NCBI GenBank assembly: GCA_937906995.1 | Contig: CALESB010000002.1 | Location: forward strand, 1-64,000 | Direction of reading: 5' to 3' | DNA: 64,000 nucleotides | Source: an uncultured Sutterella sp. | GTDB lineage: Bacteria > Pseudomonadota > Gammaproteobacteria > Burkholderiales > Burkholderiaceae_F | Shown: in pieces, positions 56,464-64,000 of the stretch | Position numbering within the stretch: the first letter of the stretch is position 1 | Layout: each line of letters begins with the position of its first letter | Translations under genes and position numbers: made by a program | The notes under the pieces: model-generated | What the model saw: only the letters and a program-made list of their open reading frames with translations | Databases searched by the model: none | Told to the model about the DNA's origin: nothing

Positions 56464-56656
56464 TATATTGGCTATTGACTTTTTAGAACCGAAAACTTTC
56501 GTTACAACCAGTGTTTAAAGCCCTCTAGGGACTTTCCCGAGAAAATCATCCAGACGCAAAAAAGTATGACTATAGTCAAAACTGCCTAGACATCTTGACG
56601 GTTAATATATCGAGGTGGTCACTAGACCTTGTTGTTACTTTTTTATGGGGTTCGTT
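56464..56656 (+). promoter_or_regulatory. Leader region of the secreted subtilisin gene
   Basis: A hairpin AAAGCCCT/AGGGACTTT (56517-56535, one mismatch) may close tatD. A 12-bp palindrome TGACTATAGTCA (56567-56578) could be an operator. No strong promoter pair is visible. Confidence 0.4.
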
Positions 56657-58876
56657 ATGAATCGCGCTTTTAAATCTGTTTGGAATGACGTTCGTCAATG
56701 CTTTGTTGTGACAAACGAAATTCAAAAGTCTCATGTCAAGTCTTCTAAAAAAGCCGTAGTTGTTGCTGTTGCCGCTACGGCTCTTTTTTCAGGTATCGCT
56801 AGCGCTGCTTATGTTGAGCCTGGTCAAGTCGGGGATATCAGTTCTTGGGAAACGGCTGAATATCATAAAGACCATGGCATGGACATGATCAATGCATCGA
56901 CGGCTTACGCTGAAGGCTATACGGGTAAGGGCGTTTTGATTGGTATTACGGACTCTGGTGTTTTGTTATCCCATCCGGAATTAGCAGGTAACCGCATTTA
57001 CACGGTTACGGCCAAGGGTAAGTACTGGAAGGATGGTACGCGCTATCCGTTTGCTTACATGGGTCAAACTGGTGAAGCTAAGAACCGCTTCGGTGTGTAT
57101 CACAAGGGTGAAAAGTTCAATGTTCCTGGCAACTTTATCTTAGGTCATAGTGACTCTCACGGCACGCACGTGACGGCTGTAGCCGCCGGTAATCGTGATG
57201 GTGTTGAATCTCACGGTGTTGCTTTTGACTCAAAGGTGGTTGTCGGTAGCACGGGTGGTAACGACAACATGAACTACGGTCCTTTCCAAGACTATGGATA
57301 CTTCTTGGCCGTTTGGGACAAGGTTGGTTCTACGGGTACCAAGGTCATTAATAACTCTTGGGGTACGAACACCCGTATTGTTGATAAGAACCACCACTAT
57401 GATGTTGGTCAAATCGGTACTTATGGTGAAGAAGTCGCTGATAATGAAGCACGCACCGACTACGATACGACGAACTCAATTACGGAATACTTCCTCTTTA
57501 AGGCTGATGCTAAGGCCAATGGTGGCAAGAACTTTATGGATGCCGCTTGGGAAGTTGCTAAGAAGTACGATTTGATTCAAATCTTTACGAACGGTAATCG
57601 TCGCTTCCAAAACCCGTTCTATCGTGCAGTCTATCCGTTCTACAATCCGGAAGCAGAAAACAACTGGGTTGCAGCCGGTTCCGTTCAACGTGATCCGAAG
57701 GATGGTTCTTACATCATTCACGGTGATGTGAACACGAAGGACGATACCAACTACGGCTCTGGTGGCCATAACCATGCCGGTATTGCCAAGTGGTGGGGTG
57801 TGACCTCTCCGACGGATGCCTGGAACGCAGCTGTTAATAATAAGACAGGTGAAGGCTTCTATAAGGTTGCTGGCGGTACGTCTAATGCTGCTCCGCACAT
57901 CGCTGGCTCTCTAGGCGTTTTGCAACAACGCTTTGGCGACTACATGACGCCGACGCAAGTTCGTAACGTTCTCTTTACGACGGCTAACCGTACGGACAAT
58001 GGCGCTGGTAAGGCTATTCGTGGTAGCGATGGCGACAAGATTGATCCGTTCGTACCGGATGAAGATTATGGCTGGGGTATCATCGATTTAGGTAAGGCCG
58101 TCTATGGTCCTGGTCAATTCTTCGGAACGTTTGATGTGACGATGAATCGTGACGATGCCTGGCACAATGCCATTAGTGACCAAGCTATCCAAGCTCGCGG
58201 TAAGGAAGATGCCAAGTACCTCAAGAAGAACGAAAAGCGTGTCGCTGAGCTAAAGGCTAAGGAAACGCTTACGGACGAAGAAGGTTGGGAACTCGAGTAT
58301 AAGGAAAAACGCTTTGCTGCCATTGCTGACCGTGCCGCTCAAGGCAATGTTGGTAAGCTCGTTAAGCGTGGTACGGGTACGTTGACGTTAACGGCTGTTA
58401 ACGGCTACACGGGTGGTACGCAAGTCATCGGTGGTACTTTGGCTGGTTTGACGGAATCCTTTGGTTCTGGCGAAGTTGATGTGCAAAAGGGTGCAACACT
58501 TCAATTGCATAAGAGCTTTGACGTAACGAAGGCTGGTCCCAAGGGACATGTCACTACGCAAGCCGTCGGTACCGATAAGAGCCGTGATGATGCTAACGTT
58601 GTTTTAGAAGAAGGCGCAACGTTAGCTTTGGCAGCACCTGAAGTCTCTTTGAAGAACTTGACGGTTAAGGGTGATGCAACCTTGAAGGTCGTTGGTCTCA
58701 ATAAGGCTACGGTGAAATTGGTCACGAAGGATGGTCAAGTCACGTATCGAGTATCAGTTGATGATGATTTGGTTGGCGCTGAAAACTTAAAGGCAGATTT
58801 CGATAAGGAACTCTTTAAGTCAGCCGATATCAAGGTCGATGGTGATGACATCATCTTGACGATGACGTTGAAGTAA
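56657..58876 (+). CDS. Secreted S8 (subtilisin) serine protease with autotransporter-type leader but no beta-barrel
   Basis: A 739-residue protein with the same extended leader as the large autotransporter (MNRAFKSVWNDVRQCFVV), a signal core ending near 50 (SGIASA), and an S8 domain with the triad Asp99 (GITDSGV), His168 (SHGTH) and Ser409 (GGTSNAAPH). Residues about 560-620 hold an autotransporter-associated beta-strand repeat (GTLTLTAVNGYTGGTQVIGG). The protein then ends (DDIILTMTLK) without the roughly 270-residue C-terminal barrel, and a terminator follows. The ATG at 56657 is chosen because it restores the leader motif. How it reaches the surface is unclear. Confidence 0.88.
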   Translation: MNRAFKSVWNDVRQCFVVTNEIQKSHVKSSKKAVVVAVAATALFSGIASAAYVEPGQVGDISSWETAEYHKDHGMDMINASTAYAEGYTGKGVLIGITDSGVLLSHPELAGNRIYTVTAKGKYWKDGTRYPFAYMGQTGEAKNRFGVYHKGEKFNVPGNFILGHSDSHGTHVTAVAAGNRDGVESHGVAFDSKVVVGSTGGNDNMNYGPFQDYGYFLAVWDKVGSTGTKVINNSWGTNTRIVDKNHHYDVGQIGTYGEEVADNEARTDYDTTNSITEYFLFKADAKANGGKNFMDAAWEVAKKYDLIQIFTNGNRRFQNPFYRAVYPFYNPEAENNWVAAGSVQRDPKDGSYIIHGDVNTKDDTNYGSGGHNHAGIAKWWGVTSPTDAWNAAVNNKTGEGFYKVAGGTSNAAPHIAGSLGVLQQRFGDYMTPTQVRNVLFTTANRTDNGAGKAIRGSDGDKIDPFVPDEDYGWGIIDLGKAVYGPGQFFGTFDVTMNRDDAWHNAISDQAIQARGKEDAKYLKKNEKRVAELKAKETLTDEEGWELEYKEKRFAAIADRAAQGNVGKLVKRGTGTLTLTAVNGYTGGTQVIGGTLAGLTESFGSGEVDVQKGATLQLHKSFDVTKAGPKGHVTTQAVGTDKSRDDANVVLEEGATLALAAPEVSLKNLTVKGDATLKVVGLNKATVKLVTKDGQVTYRVSVDDDLVGAENLKADFDKELFKSADIKVDGDDIILTMTLK

Positions 58877-58896
58877 TACCTTAATACTTCAGTTCG

Positions 58897-58937
58897 AGAG
58901 TCGGCTGCAAAAAGATAACTTTTGTGGCCGATTCTTT
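58897..58937 (+). terminator. Terminator after the S8 protease gene
   Basis: A stem of GAGTCGGC with GCCGATTC plus CAAAA/TTTTG (58897-58933, small internal loop) is followed by five T. Confidence 0.75.
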
Positions 58938-59130
58938 TTGGACAATTGTCATCACTTGAAATACTTTAATGGCAATGAAAGCATTGTAAGCCCGTGCTTT
59001 CTGCTAAAATCCCAATGACTGAGCGCGAGCTGTAAAGACTTGAGCGCTTCGAGATAATTTTGACGAACATCCAGGATGAAAAATCAGGATTCGTCGCCAA
59101 CTTTAATCAACTATTTTGGGGGATATACCA

Positions 59131-59580
59131 ATGGCTATTGAACGCACACTTTCTATCATCAAACCTGATGCCGTTGCTAAGAACGTGATCGGTCAAATCT
59201 ACACGCGTTTCGAAAACGCTGGTTTGAAGATCGTTGCTGCTCAAATGCGTCAACTTTCTCAAGCTGAAGCTGAAGGCTTCTACGCTGTTCACAAGGAACG
59301 TCCCTTCTTCAAGGATTTGGTTGCTTTCATGACCTCTGGTCCTGTTATGATCCAAGTTTTGGAAGGCGAAGGCGCCATCCTTAAGAACCGTGAATTGATG
59401 GGCGCTACGGACCCGAAGAAGGCAGCTCCGGGCACGATCCGCGCTGACTTTGCTGAAAGCATCGACGCTAACGCTGTTCACGGCTCTGACGCTCCTGAAA
59501 CGGCTGCTGTCGAAGTGGCTTACTTCTTCCCGGCTTTGGCAATCTGCGAACGCAAGTGCGGTTGCTGCTGCGGCAAGTAA
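59131..59580 (+). CDS. ndk: Nucleoside diphosphate kinase with Cys-rich tail
   Basis: Transfers gamma-phosphate between NTPs and NDPs via phospho-His. The 149-residue protein starts [15 protein letters not shown] and has the active-site His in [12 protein letters not shown] (about residue 117). It ends with [11 protein letters not shown], five cysteines in eleven residues, which is not usual for Ndk. GGGGGA precedes the ATG at 59131. Codon use is that of a highly expressed gene. Confidence 0.95.
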   Translation: MAIERTLSIIKPDAVAKNVIGQIYTRFENAGLKIVAAQMRQLSQAEAEGFYAVHKERPFFKDLVAFMTSGPVMIQVLEGEGAILKNRELMGATDPKKAAPGTIRADFAESIDANAVHGSDAPETAAVEVAYFFPALAICERKCGCCCGK

Positions 59581-59716
59581 TTCAGGTCGCTAGATGTTAA
59601 AAGTGCCACCGCCTCGAAAATTGGGCGGTGACGCTTGTGGCAGTCAGAATTCAGGTTCGAGAGTTTCTCGGACTTTTTGTGTTTTTAGTTAACCCTCTTT
59701 TTCCACGTCATACCCT

Positions 59717-60850
59717 ATGGATACCGCTAATCGAGTCAATCTTTTAAATTTAGATCGCGAAGGTTTAATTGCCTATTGCGAAGGCTTAGGAGAAAAGCGT
59801 TTTCGTGCCATTCAACTGCTGCGTTGGATTCATCGCCATTGTGAGGGCGATATCGAAAATATGACCGATTTGGCCAAGAGTTTTCGTGCAAAACTCTTAA
59901 ATGAGTGTGAGATTCGAGCCCCAAAACCGATATGGGATAAGTTAAGTTCTGACGGAACGCGTAAGTGGCTCTTTGATGTGGGCAATGGTAATGCTGTTGA
60001 GACAGTGTTTATTCCGGAAGACGATCGCGGCACACTTTGCATTTCTACGCAAGCGGGTTGTGCTATGGGGTGTTTATTTTGCTCCACCGGCAAGCAAGGA
60101 TTTAACCGTAATTTGACCGCTGCAGAAATCATCGGTCAGCTCTGGTTTGCAGAGAAAACGTTGCGTGCTGATGCCGGTGTCACTGATCCTGCCGATCGAA
60201 TCATTAGCAATGTTGTGCTAATGGGGATGGGGGAACCTCTACAGAATTTAGATAACGTTATTGTTGCATTGAAGTTAATGCTTGACGATAACGGCTATGG
60301 TTTGAGTCGTCGTCGAGTGACGGTCTCAACTTGTGGTTTAACGCTTCAAATGGACAAACTTGCTCAGGCAGTTCCAGTGGCGTTGGCCGTTTCGCTACAT
60401 GCACCGACAGACGAGCTTCGCGATATGATTATGCCGATCAATCGCAAGCACCCGTTAGAAGATTTGATGGCAGCATGTAAGCGTTATTTGCAACACGCCC
60501 CTCGTGACTACATTACCTTTGAATACATTATGTTGGGTGGTGTTAATGACCAGTTGATTCATGCTAAACAATTGGTTAAATTGGTTCGTGGCGTATCGTG
60601 CAAATTTAATTTAATTCCCTTTAACCCGTTCCCTGACAGTGATCTTAAAAAACCAGATGTCAAGGATGTTAAAGCCTTCCAAGATTACTTGATGGGGCAA
60701 GGGATTGTGACAACGATTCGTAAGACGCGAGGCGATGATATTGATGCTGCTTGCGGTCAGTTGGCAGGTAATATTAAAGACAAAACACGTCGAGCAGAAC
60801 GATTGGTTGAGCAAAAAGCTCGAGCAACGTTTTTGGTTAAGGCAGAATAA
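59717..60850 (+). CDS. rlmN: 23S rRNA (A2503-C2) and tRNA (A37-C2) methyltransferase RlmN
   Basis: Radical-SAM methyltransferase, 377 residues. The cluster motif [16 protein letters not shown] (CX3CX2C, about residues 116-131) and the two reactive cysteine regions (VSTCGLTL and the C-terminal [13 protein letters not shown]) are visible. GEP motif [12 protein letters not shown] is present. It is followed 14 bases later by ispG, without the pilW or rodZ genes often found between them. Confidence 0.96.
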   Translation: MDTANRVNLLNLDREGLIAYCEGLGEKRFRAIQLLRWIHRHCEGDIENMTDLAKSFRAKLLNECEIRAPKPIWDKLSSDGTRKWLFDVGNGNAVETVFIPEDDRGTLCISTQAGCAMGCLFCSTGKQGFNRNLTAAEIIGQLWFAEKTLRADAGVTDPADRIISNVVLMGMGEPLQNLDNVIVALKLMLDDNGYGLSRRRVTVSTCGLTLQMDKLAQAVPVALAVSLHAPTDELRDMIMPINRKHPLEDLMAACKRYLQHAPRDYITFEYIMLGGVNDQLIHAKQLVKLVRGVSCKFNLIPFNPFPDSDLKKPDVKDVKAFQDYLMGQGIVTTIRKTRGDDIDAACGQLAGNIKDKTRRAERLVEQKARATFLVKAE

Positions 60851-60864
60851 TCCAGGACGTCATT

Positions 60865-62118
60865 ATGGAAGTTTTTAAGTCTCGTCACCGTACAGAAACA
60901 GTTCATGTTCGCTATGGGGACTGTGATGTAGCGATTGGCTCTGAAGCACCCATTCGTGTGCAATCTATGACTAATACGCCAACAACGGACGTTGCGGCAA
61001 CAGTGGATCAAGTGTTGCAGTTAGCTAATGCTGGTAGTGAGTTAGTTCGCTTAACAGTTAATACACCAGAGGCTGCTCGTGCTGTGGTGGATATTCGCCA
61101 GGAACTAGATAAAGTCGGCTGTTATGTTCCTTTGGTGGGCGATTTTCACTATAACGGTCATAAGCTATTGACGGAAGTTGGGGAGTGCGCTTTGGCATTG
61201 TCCAAATATCGCATTAATCCTGGTAATGTCGGTAAAGGTGAGCGTGGCTTAGAAAATTTTGCCAAGATGATTGAAGTGGCGATGAGAAATGATCGTCCTG
61301 TCCGTATCGGTGTGAATGGAGGATCGTTAGATCCACAAATTCTATCTCGTATGATGGACGAAAATCGCCAAAAAGGCATGCCCGAGACCCCAACGGAGGT
61401 GTTGCGCCATGCGCTAGTAGCTAGTGCTATTGAATCGGCAAAGTATGCTGAAACACTCGGTATGGGTGCCGATAAAATTGTGTTATCAACCAAAGTAAGT
61501 AGTGTTGAGGATCTCGTTGCAGTCTACAGAGAACTCGCCCAAAAGAGTCACTATGCACTTCATCTTGGTTTAACGGAAGCGGGGATTGGTACCAAGGGCG
61601 TTGTAGCAAGTTCTGTGGCTATGGGAACGCTTTTGGCAGAAGGTATTGGCGATACGATTCGCGTTAGCATTACGCCTATGCCAGGTAAGGCACGAACTGA
61701 GGAAGTTGTTGTGGCTCAAGAGTTGCTACAAACCATGGGACTGCGTGCTTTCATGCCCTTAGTGGTCTCTTGTCCAGGTTGTGGTCGTACGTCTAGTACT
61801 CTTTTTCAACAACTTGCTCTTGATACTCAAGCATTTTTACGTGAGAAAACGCCACTTTGGCGCAAAACAGCTCCAGGATTTGAAAATATGGTTGTGGCTG
61901 TGATGGGTTGTGTTGTCAATGGCCCGGGTGAAAGTAAAAATGCCAATATCGGTATCAGTCTGCCTGGTTGTGGGGAAAGCCCTGTGGCACCAGTATTTGC
62001 CGATGGCGAAAAAATTGCCACAATTAAGGGTGATGGACAAGATTCTCATGCCCTTAGTGAGAAATTTCACGCTATGATTGAGCAATACGTGCTCACGCAC
62101 TACGCTCAAAATAAATAA
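60865..62118 (+). CDS. ispG: 4-hydroxy-3-methylbut-2-enyl diphosphate synthase
   Basis: Penultimate MEP-pathway enzyme, an iron-sulphur protein using flavodoxin or ferredoxin. The 417-residue protein has the TIM-barrel ([19 protein letters not shown] by its part VQSMTNT) and the C-terminal cluster cysteines in [10 protein letters not shown] and [16 protein letters not shown] lies upstream. It works with ispH (13074) to make IPP. Confidence 0.96.
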   Translation: MEVFKSRHRTETVHVRYGDCDVAIGSEAPIRVQSMTNTPTTDVAATVDQVLQLANAGSELVRLTVNTPEAARAVVDIRQELDKVGCYVPLVGDFHYNGHKLLTEVGECALALSKYRINPGNVGKGERGLENFAKMIEVAMRNDRPVRIGVNGGSLDPQILSRMMDENRQKGMPETPTEVLRHALVASAIESAKYAETLGMGADKIVLSTKVSSVEDLVAVYRELAQKSHYALHLGLTEAGIGTKGVVASSVAMGTLLAEGIGDTIRVSITPMPGKARTEEVVVAQELLQTMGLRAFMPLVVSCPGCGRTSSTLFQQLALDTQAFLREKTPLWRKTAPGFENMVVAVMGCVVNGPGESKNANIGISLPGCGESPVAPVFADGEKIATIKGDGQDSHALSEKFHAMIEQYVLTHYAQNK

Positions 62119-62142
62119 CTATCTAATTGAAAGAAGATTGAA

Positions 62143-63450
62143 ATGGCTAAAGTTCAAAAAATTACGGGTGTTCGCGGGATGAACGACATCCTACCGTCTG
62201 AATCCTACATTTGGGAAGTCTTTGAGCAGGCCGCTCATGATGTGTTGGCTGGTTACGGTTATAAACAAATCCGCACTCCGATTCTTGAATCTACGCCCTT
62301 ATTTAAACGTGGTATTGGTGAAGTCACCGACATCGTTGAAAAAGAGATGTATTGCTTTACCGACAGCTTAAATGGTGAACCTTTAGCGTTGCGCCCAGAA
62401 AATACCGCTGGTGTTGTTCGTAGTGTTATTGAGCATAACCTTTGCTACAACGCTCCTCAACGTTTGTGGTACTTTGGCCCGATGTTCCGTCATGAACGTC
62501 CCCAACGAGGTCGCTATCGTCAATTCTATCAATTGGGTGTTGAAGCACTTGGCTTTAAGGGACCGGATGTCGACGTTGAACAAATTTTGATGGCTCGTCG
62601 TCTTTTTGATGAATTGAACATTTTGCCGCTTCGCTTAGAGTTAAATTCTTTAGGTAATTTGGAAGAACGCTTAGCTCACCGTGAAGCTTTGATTAAGTAT
62701 TTTGAAGCGAATCAAGATGTTTTGGATGAAGATGCAAAGCGTCGACTTTATGCTAACCCATTGCGTATTTTGGATACGAAAAATCCTGATATGCAAGCAA
62801 TGGTTGAAGCTGCACCTCGTCTTTTAGATTACTTAAAGGATGATAGTCTTGCATTCTTGAATCGTTTGGAACGTTTGTTAACGGTTGCAGGAGTCGACTA
62901 TACGATTAATCCACGTTTGGTTCGTGGCTTGGATTACTACAACCACACCGTTTATGAATGGGTTACGGATAAGTTAGGCGCACAAGCAACTGTTTGTGGT
63001 GGCGGTCGTTACGATCCTCTTGTTGAAATGCTCGGTGGTAAGCCTACTCCGGGTGTCGGCTTTGCTATGGGGGTAGAACGCGTGTTGGAAGTCATGCGTG
63101 AATGTGGCTTTAGCGAAGAAACGACAGATACCGAATTTTATGTTTTGCACTCTGGTGGCCAAACACAAGAATACGCCATGATTGTTGGCGAAATGCTCCG
63201 TGACGGTGGTTATGAAGTTATCGTGCACGCTGGTGAAGGAAGCTTCAAGAGCCAAATGAAGAAAGCCGACCAATCCGGTGCAACTTTTGCTTTAATTTGT
63301 GGTGAAGATGAGTGCGAAAACCGTAAGTTGACGGTTAAGCGCATGTACGGTCCGGAAGATGAACGCTTTATGAAACAAGAAACCCTTGACTTGAATGAAG
63401 CGATTACGTATTTTCTCGATATTGATAATGAATTCTTAGACGAGGAATAA
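62143..63450 (+). CDS. hisS: Histidyl-tRNA synthetase
   Basis: Class II synthetase, 435 residues. Motif 1 ([16 protein letters not shown]), motif 2 ([21 protein letters not shown] by its part FRHERPQ), the His-specific [15 protein letters not shown] and motif 3 [11 protein letters not shown] are all visible. AAAGAAGA precedes the ATG. It is in an operon with ispG and the yfgM-like gene. Confidence 0.97.
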   Translation: MAKVQKITGVRGMNDILPSESYIWEVFEQAAHDVLAGYGYKQIRTPILESTPLFKRGIGEVTDIVEKEMYCFTDSLNGEPLALRPENTAGVVRSVIEHNLCYNAPQRLWYFGPMFRHERPQRGRYRQFYQLGVEALGFKGPDVDVEQILMARRLFDELNILPLRLELNSLGNLEERLAHREALIKYFEANQDVLDEDAKRRLYANPLRILDTKNPDMQAMVEAAPRLLDYLKDDSLAFLNRLERLLTVAGVDYTINPRLVRGLDYYNHTVYEWVTDKLGAQATVCGGGRYDPLVEMLGGKPTPGVGFAMGVERVLEVMRECGFSEETTDTEFYVLHSGGQTQEYAMIVGEMLRDGGYEVIVHAGEGSFKSQMKKADQSGATFALICGEDECENRKLTVKRMYGPEDERFMKQETLDLNEAITYFLDIDNEFLDEE

Positions 63451-63454
63451 GCCC

Positions 63455-64000
63455 ATGGCATACGACTTACAAGAGCAAGAGTCCCTGGACGAGTTAAAGG
63501 CTTGGTGGGAAAAGTGGGGCAATGCCACACTAACAGCCATTACTGCAGTGTGTTTAGCCTTTGCTGGTTACAACGGCATGAAGTGGTACGATCGTCATCA
63601 AGCTGAAAATGCCTCCTTAGCCTATAGTTCGCTGCAATCAGCAATTGCGGGTCAGCAAGAAGTGGCTAGCGTTGACAAAATTGTTCATGCGTTGATTGAA
63701 GATGCGGGATCAACGGTTTATGGTCCGATGGGTGCCTTAAGTGCTGCAAAGTACTTTGAGACTAAGGGTGAGTCGGCCAAGGCAGAAACCCTTTTGCAAT
63801 GGGTCGTAAATGAGTCAAAGCATGCTGAGTACCAAACTGTTGCTCGATTGCGTTTGGCAGGTTTTCAACTTGATCAAAAGAAATATGATGAAGCTATTGC
63901 TAATTTGAAGGCTGCTAAGCCCACAGATAAGCAAGTGGCTTTAATTCAAGATCGTTTAGGTGATGTGTACTTTGCCAAAAATGATCTTAAAGCTGCACGT
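63455..64000 (+). CDS. YfgM-like ancillary SecYEG translocon protein (partial, cut by window end)
   Basis: The first 182 residues of a membrane-anchored TPR protein. It starts MAYDLQEQESLDELKAWWEKWG, has one transmembrane segment (ATLTAITAVCLAFAGYNGM, about 25-43) and then helical TPR-like repeats. This is the pattern of YfgM, a periplasmic chaperone-like partner of the Sec translocon. GAGGA lies upstream, overlapping the end of hisS. The hisS-yfgM(-bamB) order is conserved; the C-terminus is outside the window. Confidence 0.9.
   Translation, partial: MAYDLQEQESLDELKAWWEKWGNATLTAITAVCLAFAGYNGMKWYDRHQAENASLAYSSLQSAIAGQQEVASVDKIVHALIEDAGSTVYGPMGALSAAKYFETKGESAKAETLLQWVVNESKHAEYQTVARLRLAGFQLDQKKYDEAIANLKAAKPTDKQVALIQDRLGDVYFAKNDLKAAR

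Noticed and set aside
59607..59630. CACCGCC/GGCGGTG hairpin after ndk as a terminator
   Set aside because: The stem is good but no T-run follows on either strand, so I did not call it a Rho-independent terminator.

Overview
The window looks like chromosomal DNA of a Gram-negative betaproteobacterium of the order Burkholderiales, most likely a gut member of the Sutterellaceae (Sutterella/Parasutterella-like). This is inferred from protein character, Burkholderiales-type gene neighbourhoods (tilS-accA-alkA-cysS; rpsU-yqeY-dnaG-rpoD beside divergent tsaD; rlmN-ispG-hisS-yfgM), moderate GC, and large autotransporters with extended signal peptides. I found no rRNA, tRNA or CRISPR array.

Layout. 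0.2-2.0 kb: etfBA. 2.0-11.3 kb: a minus-strand information-processing block (rpsU, yqeY, dnaG, rpoD, a second full-length RpoD-type sigma factor, dusA). 11.4-18.2 kb: tsaD, ybaK, ispH, rpmBG, an MFS exporter, rsmB-purN. 18.3-20.2 kb: thiC behind a divergent TPP riboswitch. 20.2-27.1 kb: ribF-ileS-lspA-coaBC-small membrane protein-dut, interrupted before dut by a 355 bp deletion derivative of an IscB element. 27.1-30.2 kb: DUF2199 gene, csp-DUF192, and an arsR-permease-thioredoxin cluster. 30.3-34.8 kb: a 1490-residue autotransporter with a G8 tract in its promoter region. 35-40.3 kb: sodB, xseA, lpxK-trm112-kdsB, adk. 40.4-45.7 kb: an accessory islet with a TnpB element, yjdM, an orphan HTH protein, a broken porin and an alginate-lyase-like gene. 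45.7-53.3 kb: nrdAB behind probable NrdR boxes, then cysS-alkA-accA-tilS. 53.5-58.9 kb: a TPR protein, a complete IscB element, tatD, and a secreted subtilisin with an autotransporter signal but no barrel. 59-64 kb: ndk, rlmN-ispG-hisS-yfgM (cut by the window end).

The most interesting system is the OMEGA-type RNA-guided nuclease set. There is an apparently intact IscB with its upstream omega-RNA (54.1-55.7 kb). 28 kb away a second locus (26.28-26.64 kb) keeps the same 219-nt RNA-coding left end (3 mismatches) and the 91-nt right end but has lost almost all of iscB. This stand-alone omega-RNA carries a different 5' flank (the guide position) and a different internal stem-loop, and it sits in sense orientation inside a housekeeping operon. 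It could load the IscB encoded elsewhere. A TnpB element with its own 3' guide-RNA end is also present, and no TnpA transposase is seen in the window.

Other notable points are the tandem pair of RpoD-type sigma factors, the possible phase-variable autotransporter promoter, the barrel-less S8 protease, the doubly broken porin, and a TPP riboswitch whose helices are kept by compensating changes. All family assignments are from reading sequence; no database search was run.
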